From assembly GCA_029532625.1 (NCBI GenBank), contig JARFXM010000006.1:1-64000 (forward strand): 64,000 bases of DNA. The letters run 5' to 3'. The notes under the pieces are model-generated. The model saw nothing but the letters and a program-made list of their open reading frames with translations. It ran no database searches and was not told the origin of the DNA. Positions 1 to 10,855 of this stretch are shown here, piece after piece. Position numbers and translations under genes: made by a program. Source of the stretch: Lomentospora prolificans. Lineage: Eukaryota; Ascomycota; Sordariomycetes; Microascales; Microascaceae. Position 1 is the first letter of the stretch; every line of letters begins with the position of its first letter.

Positions 1-172
1 CCTAACCCTAACCCTAACCCTAACCCTAACCCTAACCCTAACCCTAACCCTAACCCTAACCCTAACCCTAACCCTAACCCTAACCCTAACCCTAACCCTA
101 ACCCTAACCCTAACCCTAACCCTAACCCTAACCCTAACCCTAACCCTAACCCTAACCCTAACCCTAACCCTA
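1..172. repeat. Telomere repeat array (CCCTAA)n
   Basis: About 28 perfect copies of CCCTAA run from the first base to about 172 and end as CCCTA|TAAAAAGG. This is the C-rich strand of the common fungal TTAGGG telomere, so base 1 is the chromosome end side. The array joins retrotransposon sequence directly, with no subtelomeric spacer. Confidence 0.98.
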
Positions 173-1011
173 TAAAAAGGAAAATCTTAGAAGTTAACTA
201 CAAACTATAACTTCCTAAAACAATAAAGATAAACCCTATATTCCATATTATACTACTTAAACCAGTACACCAAGATACACCTACTAAAGAAACTATAGAA
301 GTAGCTACAATAGAAGGAGAATATAAAGTAGAGAAGGTTCTTAACTCTATAATTAATAATAAGAAAGTTAAATATTTAATTAAATAGAAAGGCTACAACT
401 ATAATGAAAATACTTAGGAGCCTATCTAAAATCTGGCTAGGAGCCTAATATTACTTATAAAGTTTCACTAGGAGAACCCAGGGAAACCTCAAGATCTAAT
501 AATAGGAGGTTAGGAGTAAGACTAAGAGTATCCTAATTAAGTACCCTAAAAGTACTAAAAGACTAAATATCCCTAATAGCCTACTAAGTCTTAATAATAA
601 GAGTATCCCTCTCCTCCTCTATCAACAAACTAGTAATACTATACTAATAAAGTTTATTACCCTACTCTTTAAAAAGTTTCTACTAATAATAAAGGTAGGT
701 AATCTTTACTATAATTTTAAGAAGCTAGTCCTTAGATTTTTCTAAAGCCTTATCCACCTTTTTAGTTTTAGCTATATTATAGGATACTAGAAAAAGTTAG
801 GACTGCTACAAGGAAGGTAGGGGAGATGGAAAATACCCACAAGATAAAGCCACTAGGGAACCATTATAAGCACACTTCCCCTTAGTATAGGCTAAATATT
901 AGGAAGAATTTAGTACTATATAGCATACCTTCTTCTGGTGATAACAATAAGTATACAGTATTTCAAGGTTATCACCAAAGGAAGAAATATATTCCATGAG
1001 CTTTTCATTCT
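173..1011 (+). mobile_element. Older gypsy-type LTR retrotransposon, left part (integrase C-terminus and 3' non-coding), cut by telomere
   Basis: This stretch is the reverse complement of about 1640-2480 and is the left portion of an older element in + orientation; it resumes at 8285. Translated on the + strand it gives the end of a chromovirus integrase: a decayed FHIMLLK-like segment near 240-270, then a chromodomain at 361-432 (KVKYLIK-stop-KGYNYNENT) where the Trp codon TGG has become TAG. The 5' LTR, gag, RT and most of integrase are missing because the telomere begins inside integrase. All differences from the younger copy that I compared are transitions. Confidence 0.88.
1007..1011. 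repeat. Target-site duplication ATTCT, left copy
   Basis: ATTCT lies immediately left of the inner element and recurs at 8285-8289 immediately right of it. Joining the two flanks at one copy restores the uninterrupted sequence seen in the inner element itself (reverse complement of about 1630-1660). This proves insertion of one element into another. Confidence 0.93.
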
Positions 1012-1444
1012 TGTGACATTCCAACACTTCCGATAGGGTTAGTCACTTTAAGGTTAGAACAGTCAGGCCTATTAGTAGATAAGTAAGGCAGTCAGACAGT
1101 AACAATAAAAGTCCGTAATACATATTCAAGTATAGTTCATAGAGTAACTTGAATTAACTACTACGGAACTAAAGAATAACTAGAATACATGATAGTAATA
1201 ACTATGACTTATATAGACTTCATCTTCCTTAGGACTACAGGCCCTAAAGGTACAGTCCTTCTATAAACTACACTTACCTCTAATACAGTCCCCTATAGAC
1301 TACTTATATTCTAAGTACAGTCCTCTATTAATTAGCCCAGGTTATACTACCCAATCCTAGTCTTTCCAAATTACACCAGAGTTTACCCTTTTCTACTATA
1401 CTTATCCACCCAGCCTATATAAGAAGCTGGATCAGCCTATAACA
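1012..1444 (-). repeat. 3' LTR of inner element (433 bp)
   Basis: Read on the minus strand the LTR starts TGTTATAGG and ends GTCACA, against TGTCATGGG at the start of the 5' LTR at 7852-8284. The two copies differ by transitions only where I compared them. A TATATAAG box within it would serve the U3/R promoter. Confidence 0.92.
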
Positions 1445-2099
1445 CAATACCTCCTCTCCTTGGTCTTTATCCCTAAAGACCTTTTTATTTTTTTTTTTTA
1501 ATCCCTGTCAGCCCTGACCTATTAGTCCTTCTAGGTCAGTCCAACTTCTCCCCTTTTCCTTCCTTTACTATAATACTAATAGTATATCAAACTAGGTAGT
1601 GAAACACCCTTCTATACAATCCCTCAGAAAGAAACAAGAGAACGAAAAGCTCATGGAATACATTTCTTCCTTTAGTAATAACCTTAAAATACTGTGCACC
1701 CATTATTATCACCAGAAGAAGGTATACCATATAGCACTGAATTCTTCCCAATATTTAGCCTATACCAAGGGGAAGCATGCTTGCAATGGTTCCCTGGTGG
1801 CTTTATCTTATAGGTATTTTCCATCTCCCCTACCTTCCTTATAGCAGTCCTAACTTTTTCTAGTATCCTATAATATAACTAAAACCAAAAAGGTGGATAA
1901 GGCTTTGGAAAAATCTAAGGACCAGCTTCTTGAAATTATAGTAAGGATTACCTACCTCTATTATCAGCAGAAACTCCTTAAACAGTAGGGTAATGAACTT
2001 TATTAGCATAGTATTACTAGTTTATTAATAGAGGAGGAGAGGGATACTCTCATCATCAAGACTCAACAGGCTATCAAGGATACTTAGTCCCTTAGCACT

Positions 2100-5000
2100 T
2101 TCAGGGTACTCAATTAGGATACCCTTAGTCTCACTCCTAACCTCCCACTATTAGATCTTAAGGTTTCCCTGGGTTCTCCTAGTAAAACTTTATAAGTAAT
2201 ATTAGGCTCCTAGCCAGATTCTGGATAGGCTCCTAAGTATTTTTATTATAGTTATAGCCTTTCCATTTAATTAAATATTTAACTTTCCTATCATTAATTA
2301 TAGAGTTAAGAACCTTCTCCACTTTATATTCTCCTTCTATTACAGCTACTTCTATAGTTTCTTCAGTAGGTGTATCTTAGTATGCTAGTTTAAGTAGCAT
2401 AATATGGAACACAGGGTTTATCTTTATTATTTTAGGAAGTTATAGTTTATAGTTAACTTCTGAGATTTTCCTTTTCATGATGAAGGGCCTAATTTTTCAG
2501 TAATCAAGTTTATCACTTAGTTATCAGGTTTTGATTTATAGGTCCCTTATTCCTAGTTTCTTTCATAGTAGGTAGACCTTACTTCCCTCCTTAAAGGTTA
2601 GTCCCTTAATCCTTTTCCTATCTATATAGTACTTCATCCTTTATTTTATAAACTCCAGTTCTTCCATTAGTTACTTATAGAGTTCCTTCATTTTCTCTAA
2701 TTAGATGATTACTTATTCAGCCTATGTTTTCATTCCTACAGGCTTGAATCCTATCTTAGGTTGTATTCTATAGTTTACATAGAACAGCAATATTCCTATA
2801 CTTTCTAATATATTAGTATTATAGGCATACTAGGCTAGGGGTAGTAGTACTACCCAGTTATTTTATTCCCAGTTGACATAGTATTATAGGTAGGTTTCTA
2901 GTATTTGATTTACCTATTCTACCTATCCTTAGGTCTTAGGATAGTAGGCTATAGATAACTTATAGTTAATTCCTAATCTATCTAAAAGGCTCTACTAGAA
3001 GTGGGAAGTGAAGACACTTCCTCTATTAGTATTGATTTCTTCTAGTAGGTTATGGTTTGTAGCCACTATCTATAGGAATAGTTCTACGAATCGAGGTACT
3101 TTCATAGCTTCATTATAGGGTATAAAGTAAGCATATTTTATAAGTCAGTCTACAACTACCATGATACTATCGTATTTGACTCCTGTGGTTAGGTCTTCTA
3201 ACTTTAGTAATTTAATAATAAAGTTAATAATAATCTTTTACTATAGTACTTCTAGTACTGGTATTAGCTGTAATAGCCCTTGCAGCTTGTGTCGCGAGTT
3301 TTTGTTCTTTACGTATGAAGCGTATTCAGCAAGTACTTCCTTAACCACTGTTTTTAGCTATAAGATAAGGTATCCTCTTGGTATTCTTTTGATCATTTTT
3401 GTGATCCCTGGGTGCCTACTAAGTAGTGACTTATATATTACTTATATTAGTTCCTTAGCTAGTTCTAGGGGTACTAGTGTGTTCTTCTTATATTATCCTT
3501 ATTTTAGATCCCTATAGTAGCTTTCAATTTCTTCTATTACCTTAGTAGTGGTATTGACTTAGTAGCTTGCTACTAGTTGTCGTAGGCTTCCTTATTTATC
3601 ATAATAGAATATCATACTTACTTCCTTAGGTATCTTCTAGAAGTGATCTAGTCGTCAACTAAGTGCATCAGCTTATCTATTTTCTTTTCCTTTAATATAT
3701 ATAATTTTGAAGTTATATTCAGAGAGGAATTCAGCCTATTAGACTTATCACTTATTCAATTCCTTAGTGGTTGTGAAGCTAGTGAGGTTCTTATAATTAG
3801 AATAGACAATAATAGGGTATTTTGCCCCTATAAGGTAATATTTCTATTCCTTGAAGGCTTTAATAATTGCCATAAGTTCTTTATCTAGGATCCCATATTA
3901 TAGTATAGGTCCACTTAACTTTTTCAATATAAAAGTGATCAGGTATATCCTTCCTTATTCATCTCTTTATCTAAGTTATACTCCTAGGGTATAGTCTGAT
4001 ATATCTATCTCAACTTTAAAAGGTTTACTAGGGTCTGCTTTATATAATACTAGTCTCTCATAAATACTCTATTTTACTTCTTAGAATACTTATTACTATT
4101 CTATCCCCTATACAAAGGTATTCTCATTCTTTATAAGCTCTATAAGAGGTCTAACTCTCTTACTATAGTCCTTTAGGAACCTCCTATAAAAATTAATAAA
4201 TCCTAGGAATCCCTATACTTTAGTAACTATCTAAGGTACTAGCTAGTCAAGTATAGCCTTAACTTTTAATTCCTATATTCTAATTTCTCCTAGTTAGATA
4301 GTATATCTAAGGAAGTCTACTTTTTATATATAGAAGTGACTTTTCTTTAGTTCTACTAATAAGTTAGTATTATAGAGTTTTTATAGTACCTTTTCAATAT
4401 ATTCCTCATATTCCTCCAAGGTCTCCAAGAAGATAAGGATATTATCTAAATAGGCTACCATAAACTAATCTAGGTGCTCTCATAGTATATGGTTAATTAT
4501 GGTTTAGAAGGTTACTAGTGTATTAGTAAGTCTAAATAGCATGATATAATATTCAAAGTATCTGTATCAAGTGTGGAAGGCTATCTTCTACTCATCTCCC
4601 TCCTTAATCCTAATAAGGTTATATACCCCTTTAAGATCTAGGGTAGTAAACTATTTTACTTTTCATAGTCTATCCCTTAACTCTAAGATCAATAGTAGTA
4701 AGTATTAGTTCTTAATAGTAATCTTATTAAGTTAGCAGTAGTCTATATATATACATAGTCTTCCATCCTTTTTTAGTACAAAGAGGATAGGGTATCCTAC
4801 TAGTAATATTAAGGGTCTAATAAACCCTTTTCTAATATTTTCTTATATATACTCCTAAAGTTCTTTCAACTAGTTTTTATTTAGGTTATATATTAGCATA
4901 AACTTAGGTTATATTCCTAGTTTAAGATAAATCTTATGATCCTATTTACTATATTCTAGGAGTCCAGTTTCTAATTCTTCTATGAATATTTTACTGTACT

Positions 5001-7788
5001 TGCGATATTATAGTAGCAAGTTCTGTATTATTTCTTCTTTTATTAGTATAGTAGTTATACTCATTATACAATATATTATTCAGTTTTATTTATATTTCTT
5101 TCCTTTTAGTAGGTAATTCGAATCTTTAGTGGCAAGCGCTTTAATATATACTATTATTTAAAAGGCTCTTAGTTCATTTAGTGTATACTACTCTAGTTAA
5201 TACTGCTTAGGGACTGAACTATTAATGGATTCTCCTTGGATCCTAGTCTAAGTAAGCTAATCAGTAATCCAGTCTATTCTCAGGTTTTGGGTTCTTAACC
5301 ATAGTATGCTAATCATAATAGGATAGTTTGATTCTATAATATCAAAAGATATTTTATTAGGTTGGTTTTAGATTATGATATCAAGGTATACAGTCTCTAT
5401 ATTTACTATACCTTTTCTATATATAATAAGTTCTCCTTTACAGTTGCTTAATAGGTATGGTTATTCCTTGTGATTCTATGGGAGTTATAGTTCATTCACT
5501 ATATCTAGTAAGATGAAATTTCCTTGTACTCTGCTGTCTATTAAGGCTTTATATGTTTATCCTTGAATCATAATTGGTACTTTTAAATGTTTGGTTTTAT
5601 TAGAGCTTATAATATTCAGACTTCAGTTTTCCAGTATAATGGCTTATTTATAGCTTTCTTATGCCTTTTTAGAAGTATTCTCTAGGCTTCATTGTCCTTA
5701 TAGTTCTTTATGCTATTGTTTGTATATCTTCATGGCTTACCTATTATATTCAAAGTTTTATTATACTACTTATAGTCTTGCTTCCCTCATCACCTAGTCA
5801 TCTTATTTTACTATATCCATTTCTTTTTCTATAGCTTTAGTATATACCTATACAGCCACTACATCTATATTATCAAGCTCAGTTTCAAGTCCCTTAACTT
5901 ATCCTTATATTTCTATAATAAGTTTATCATATTTAGTTATCTATTCTAGGATGCTAGTAATAGTTTCATCAGTTCTATGGTTTATGGTTTATATAAGTTC
6001 CTCTATATTTTCAGTTCTTATTTCCATATATTCTAGTCTTCTAGCTATTTCTACTTATTATATTTTAATTTAACTAAGTTTCTTAATTATTAGTTTAAAC
6101 TATTTTAATAGATTATTCTTTTAATCTTTATTAAGTTAGTTATAGAGAGTGTTATCTAGCTTATTAATTACTTCTTTAAGGTTATAGACCTTCCTTACTA
6201 GTTTTTCAGTATCTTTAATATACTTATTAATTTTCTAGGTAGCTCCTTCTTCTTTAGTAGTAGGTATTACTTCTTAATAAGGGGGAAGTCCTTAGTTCTC
6301 AACCTCTTTCCCTTTTTATTATTATTATAAGGTAATTTAGATTTACTCTATATATTAAGTGTATTCTATAGGTGGTTTCTTGCCTTACTTATGGTTATAA
6401 TGCTTCTAGTAGAATATAGTGATATTTAGTTCTTTTACTTCTACTCCTAGGTACTTTTTAAGTACTATAAGTATCTCCTTTTCAATATTATTAGCTTCAA
6501 GGTTACTTAGTCCAGCCTTTTCTCTTTCTATAGTTATAAGGGTTCATAGTTTTCATAGGTAGTATCTAGCTCTATCCTTCCTATCATAGTATACTTAATA
6601 GTCGTCATCATAGTACACAGTCTAATATATAACTTAGTAGTCTAGGATAGTACTACTAGCTAAGGTCTAAGTCTAGGTAGTAGGTTCATCACTAGCCCTA
6701 CTTTACTTATTATTACTCTAGGTTTTTCCTTAAAGTATAGGTCTCCAGCTCTTATTCTTTTGGTCTCCTTGTTTTTTTCTCCCTGCTCCCTAGTTTCCTC
6801 TATTTTAGTATTCTCTTACAAAATATCCTATATAGCTATAGGTATAGTATTTACTAAGATAGTCCTCTATTTATTTCTTGATTCCATAGTCATCTTTTTA
6901 TATAGTAGAATCAAGTTCTATAGGCCCTAGGTAAGTTCCCTATAAGGTATTACTATTATATCATTTCCTGGTATTAGCTTCCTATTTTTTACTATATCTT
7001 CTACTATATAGTATCTTCTAGTATTTCTCTAGTCACTATTAATATAGTTAGTTATTAATCCTAATAGTAAGGTCTATATACTTTCTAAGTTCTATAGGAG
7101 TATCTAGGATCTTATTAATTTCATCTTTCACTTCATCCTTTAACTTATAGTAGAAGTATTTAATTATAGATTTATTATCCTATTTAAAATATATAGTAAT
7201 TTATTAGAACTTAGACATATATTCTAAGGCTAAGGTCTTTTATTAGGTTTCCCTAAGCTTTTATTTTATAGTCTAGTCTTTATCTAGATCTTTAAAAGCC
7301 CCTTTAATAGCTTCTTTAAAGTTATTATAGTTTTTGAATATTCTTTTGGTTATGCTGTCTTATTATACAGGTTCATTGGTATAGTAGTCCTATAAGGTTA
7401 GTTTAAACTATACTATAGTATCTCCAACCAGGAATCCCACTATACTAGTAACTTTAGTAGTAGTATTAGTGATTCCATAGTGGTTATAATATACCCTCAT
7501 ATATATAAGGAAGGACTATAGCTTAATACAGCTTCCATCAAACTTCTCAGGTCTTAGGAAGTAGACCTTAGGCTTCCTTACTTCTACAACAGTATCAGTA
7601 GTAGATTAGACAACAGTTTAGAAGAGAGATAACATATCTTCATACATAATAGGTCAGTGTTATTCCTAGAGTTAAGCATTCTACTATCAGGCTTATTAAA
7701 GTTGCTCTATAAGTTCCTTAATCTTTTTAGTAAGCTATTCCTTACTAGCAGCTATAATACTAGTACTAGATACAGTTTCATTCACCAT
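2100..7788 (-). pseudogene. gag-pol of inner chromovirus, destroyed by RIP
   Basis: Gag starts at the ATG ending at 7788 (MVNETVSST). A zinc knuckle at 6808-6852 has its three Cys and its His codons all turned to Tyr (CxxCxxxxHxxxxC pattern read as YxxYxxxxYxxxxY). A retropepsin-like site (ALIDS with the following Gly changed to Arg) is at about 5521-5553. The reverse transcriptase box at 4434-4460 reads VAYLDNILI, where the second catalytic Asp of YLDD is Asn. The integrase tail (KVYLL, then SDKLDY and KIRP around 2490-2590) leads to a chromodomain at 2218-2289 whose Trp is intact. G-to-A changes on the coding strand explain each lesion. I have not bounded each domain exactly. Confidence 0.85.
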
Positions 7789-7851
7789 AGTTCCTACTAT
7801 TAGTTTCTTTACTATTTGAAAGGGTCACTTACTAAACAGGAGTAGTCAACA

Positions 7852-8284
7852 TATAACATTCCAACACTTCTAATAGGGTTAGTCACTTTAAGGTTAGAAT
7901 AGTTAGGCCTATTAGTAGATAAGTAAGGTAATCAGATAGTAACAATAAAGGTCCATAATACATATTCAAATATAGTTCATAGAGTAACTTAAATTAACTA
8001 CTATAAAACTAAAGAATAACTAGAATATATAATAGTAATAACTATAACTTATATAGACTTCATCTTCCTTAGGACTATAGGCCCTAAAGGTGTAGTCCTT
8101 CTATAGACTATACTTACCTCCAATATAGTCCCCTATAGACTACTTATGTTCTAAGTATGGTCCTCTATTAATTAGCCCAGGTTATACTACCTAATCCTAG
8201 TCTTTCTGGGTTGCGCCGGAGTTTACCCTTTTCTGCCATGCTTGTCCGCCCGGCCTGCATAAGAGGCCGGATCGGCCCATGACA
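7852..8284 (-). repeat. 5' LTR of inner element (433 bp)
   Basis: Same length and ends as 1012-1444. The 85 bases nearest the outer edge (8200-8284) are GC-rich and keep CpG and CpA sites that are mutated in the 3' LTR, whereas the opposite end is more mutated than the 3' LTR. RIP damage is therefore mosaic between the two LTRs. Confidence 0.92.
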
Positions 8285-8918
8285 ATTCTCTTATTTCTTT
8301 CTAAGGGATTATATAGAAGGGTGTTTTACTACCTAGTTCAATATACTATTAGCATTATAGTAAAGGAAGGAAAAGGGGAGAAGTTAGACTAACCTAGAAG
8401 GACTAACAGGTTAGGGCTAATAGGGATTAAAAAAAAAAAAAACAAAAAAGTCTTTAGGGATAAAGACTAAGGAGAGGAGGTATTATATTATAGGCTAATC
8501 CAGCCTCTTATATAGGCTAGGTAGATAAGCATAATAGAAAAGGGTAAACTCTAGTACAACCTAGAAAGACTAGGATTAGGTAGTACAACCTAGGCTAATT
8601 AATAGAGGACTACACTTAGAATACAAGTAGTCTATAAGGGACTATATCAGAGGTAAGTATAGTCTATAGAAGGACTACACCTTTAGGGCCTATAGTCCTA
8701 AGGAAGATGAAGTCTATATAAGTTATAGTTATTACTATTATATATTCTAGTTATTCTTTAGTTCTATAGTAGTTAATTCAAGTCACTCTATGAACTACAC
8801 TTGAATACGCATTACAGACCTTTATTATTACTATCTAACTGCCTCACTTATCCACTAATAGGCCCGACTGTTCTAACCTTAAAGCGACTAACCCTATCGG
8901 AAGTGTTGGAACGTCACA
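8285..8918 (+). mobile_element. Older retrotransposon, right part: 3' non-coding, polypurine tract and 3' LTR
   Basis: This is the continuation of 173-1011 after the inner insertion. It begins with the second ATTCT, runs through the 3' non-coding segment (reverse complement of about 1445-1635), the purine tract GGAGAGGAGG at 8471-8480, and a 433-bp LTR at 8486-8918 ending GTCACA. It is the third LTR of exactly the same length in the window. The last 40 bases are barely mutated. Confidence 0.9.
8486..8918 (+). repeat. 3' LTR of outer element (433 bp)
   Basis: Inverted relative to the two LTRs of the inner element. It starts TATTATAGG (RIP form of TGTTATAGG) and ends GTCACA, after which unique chromosomal sequence (CGCAGTAGC) begins. 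Confidence 0.9.
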
Positions 8919-9152
8919 CGCAGTAGCTGCCCATGAAACACTGTGCTTGACTTGATTCACAGTCCCACATAGAAAGCTGGAGCAAGCCGTCATGAAAATC
9001 GGTTGTTCGCCATAGTATGGGTGCTTTATAAGAGTCTATTTCGCCATAGGCCCCCTCCAAGGCGTTAAGGTACAAACATTTTGCCATAGGTGTACTGAAC
9101 TGTCCCCTCGCACTTCCCTTCCTGCAATAACAGGCCCATTAATCTTGGCTGC
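8919..9152. other. Short unique spacer between the retrotransposons and the first gene
   Basis: Base composition returns abruptly to normal after the outer LTR. No ORF, repeat or RNA gene is visible. It probably carries the 3' untranslated region of the F-box gene on the minus strand. Confidence 0.5.
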
Positions 9153-10514
9153 TCATACACCATCACTCAAACATGGGGGGTAGTGAGTGGAACAGTTCTT
9201 GTCGTCGCATGTGTAGCCTCCCATTCGGTGTTCTCGGTAGGTACATGTACTTCTCCAGGTTCCGCACGGAACACCACCACAGCTACACATGTAGGGGCCG
9301 TAGTCTGCAGAGGGGACCATCATCCACCTCGCCACAAAGGTTTGCCCTTGCCTGATTTGAATTTTCTTTCGCCTACATGCGCTAAGAACGGGCCGGATAC
9401 GCACCAGTTCCTCTGCATGGTGCAGAAGGAGACTCTGGCCCTGGCTGGAGTGGAAGTATACGGGCCAGCCGATGAGATCGACATTTCCTTCGTCGTGGGG
9501 AAACCTTTCCTTGAACACATCGAGGTCATATGTTTTGAGGACATCCCCATGTTCTAGGATGTGTGCTTGGATACCCTCTCTTGTATAGCGCCTCCAGGGA
9601 ACGCCCCAAGCCGAATGAATGACGTTGGAGTAACCGTGGTGCGGAGGAGGCCGGTTTACATGCTCAGGACCATGCCAGGCACATGCTCGACAGAAGAAGC
9701 CTTCTTCAAAGGAATCAGATTCGCTATCAAAGTACGGAGCGCGGATCGTGGAGGCGTAGGCGTGACTCTCTGCCGGACCCGCCTGGAAAGCAGGATTTGA
9801 CATGGTGCCAGGTTCTGAGATGGGACATTCCGTTGGGCAGGGACACTTGGCGCGCCTTTCATCCATGCAGTTGTAAGCGGGTACGCGGCTTTCGATGACG
9901 AGTGAGCCCATCTCGCCGTACGCCCCGGGTGGGAATGTCATGGTAGACACAAGCTCTCTATTCCCAAACCGTTCGTCAAGCAGGAAAGCACCGGTGATAC
10001 TAGAGTCTGGCAACCATGTTGAATATAACGTTCGCCAGCATGGATAACAAAACCGTTGCAAGGCTAGTAGGCAAAACATGTCGCCGAAGCGACCGCAATG
10101 CGCGCATGCAGGAGACCGGGTAGCTGCTGCGATGGCCTTGATGGGTACAGTCAAGTTTGAGTACACGGCAGCCCCGAGCAGTTTTGGAAAGGAAGCTACT
10201 TCACGGAAGGATTGAACCGTGTCGAGGACGGTTTTGAAGTGGCGACTGGAATTGCGAAGCGCCAGCGCACCGCGGGCGTCGAGTTCGGGCACAATGTTTT
10301 GCAGTATTTCAACTGGCAATTGAGCGAGTGCGCCTGTGCGATTGGCGGAATATGGATATGTTGGCGAGGCCATGGACGTGGCCGTGGCGAGCTCGCGACC
10401 GAGATTGGGTAGGGGCTGGAGAAGCCCATGACGCCCGGCTGAGTCGCCGAGAAAGTAACCTGGGCGAGGGGCTCGAAAGGTATACTCATCGAAATCGGAG
10501 ACGTGCACCGACAT
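9153..10514 (-). CDS. F-box domain protein, 453 aa
   Basis: A single uninterrupted ORF. Residues about 63-98 (LAQLPVEILQNIVPELDARG and the following helix) match the F-box pattern, so the product could be an SCF ubiquitin-ligase adaptor that binds Skp1. The rest is a Cys/His-rich body: CAHCGRFGDMFC near 138-149, a CPCPTEC segment near 224, CRAC near 279, and a C-terminal run of Cys pairs (CSCGG, CDDKNC). Such F-box plus Cys-rich proteins are common orphan families in filamentous fungi, but the substrate cannot be told. It is the first intact gene next to the telomeric repeats and shows no RIP damage. Confidence 0.8.
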   Translation of the reverse strand: MSVHVSDFDEYTFRAPRPGYFLGDSAGRHGLLQPLPNLGRELATATSMASPTYPYSANRTGALAQLPVEILQNIVPELDARGALALRNSSRHFKTVLDTVQSFREVASFPKLLGAAVYSNLTVPIKAIAAATRSPACAHCGRFGDMFCLLALQRFCYPCWRTLYSTWLPDSSITGAFLLDERFGNRELVSTMTFPPGAYGEMGSLVIESRVPAYNCMDERRAKCPCPTECPISEPGTMSNPAFQAGPAESHAYASTIRAPYFDSESDSFEEGFFCRACAWHGPEHVNRPPPHHGYSNVIHSAWGVPWRRYTREGIQAHILEHGDVLKTYDLDVFKERFPHDEGNVDLIGWPVYFHSSQGQSLLLHHAEELVRIRPVLSACRRKKIQIRQGQTFVARWMMVPSADYGPYMCSCGGVPCGTWRSTCTYREHRMGGYTCDDKNCSTHYPPCLSDGV

Positions 10515-10855
10515 TCTGTCGTTGTCGTTGCGCTAGTTAATTCAATGTTTATGGTCGTGATTGCTCATGGCCGCCAGATATATTGGAAACGAACGAGTGG
10601 GAAACACAGATCCAATGGATCTAGGGTATGGGATACCCGACATGTATACAAAGAAGATCACGTGGAAAGATCAAGTACGGACGGGACGGGAAGAACCAAC
10701 GCAGCGAGCATATAATCAACAACCTTGAAGCATGAACATTTACACCTGGCAAAATGACGATCGAAATGAAGTAACCCTCCACCTTGCCATCCCAATAAAA
10801 CAAAACACCCCTTACTACCAAAAGATACCCCAGAATAGCCATGACACAAGTGTCC
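10515..10855. other. Intergenic region between two minus-strand genes
   Basis: 341 bases holding the promoter of the F-box gene and the 3' end of the secreted-protein gene. I see no further gene or repeat. Confidence 0.5.

Larger units (their letters stand above)
1012..8284 (-). mobile_element. Full-length Ty3/gypsy chromovirus LTR retrotransposon, RIP-inactivated, inserted in an older relative
   Basis: The element is bounded by two 433-bp direct LTRs (1012-1444 and 7852-8284) and a 5-bp target duplication. Coding order on the minus strand is gag with zinc knuckle, protease, reverse transcriptase, RNase H/integrase, chromodomain, which identifies a chromovirus-type Ty3/gypsy element. A polypurine tract (GGAGAGGAGG at about 1449-1458, read on the minus strand) abuts the 3' LTR. 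Every frame is full of TAA/TAG codons produced by transitions, so the element cannot encode its own proteins. No TGG-type tRNA primer site is obvious after the 5' LTR; the minus strand there reads TGTTGACTACTCC. Confidence 0.93.

Noticed and set aside
1599..3517. Two plus-strand ORFs (81 and 118 codons) inside the retrotransposon
   Set aside because: They lie antisense to or outside the pol remnant, in TA-rich RIP-altered DNA, and have no domain. They are chance openings.
9183..9862. Several ORFs of 60-124 codons on both strands within the F-box gene
   Set aside because: They are shadows of the 453-codon minus-strand gene in other frames.
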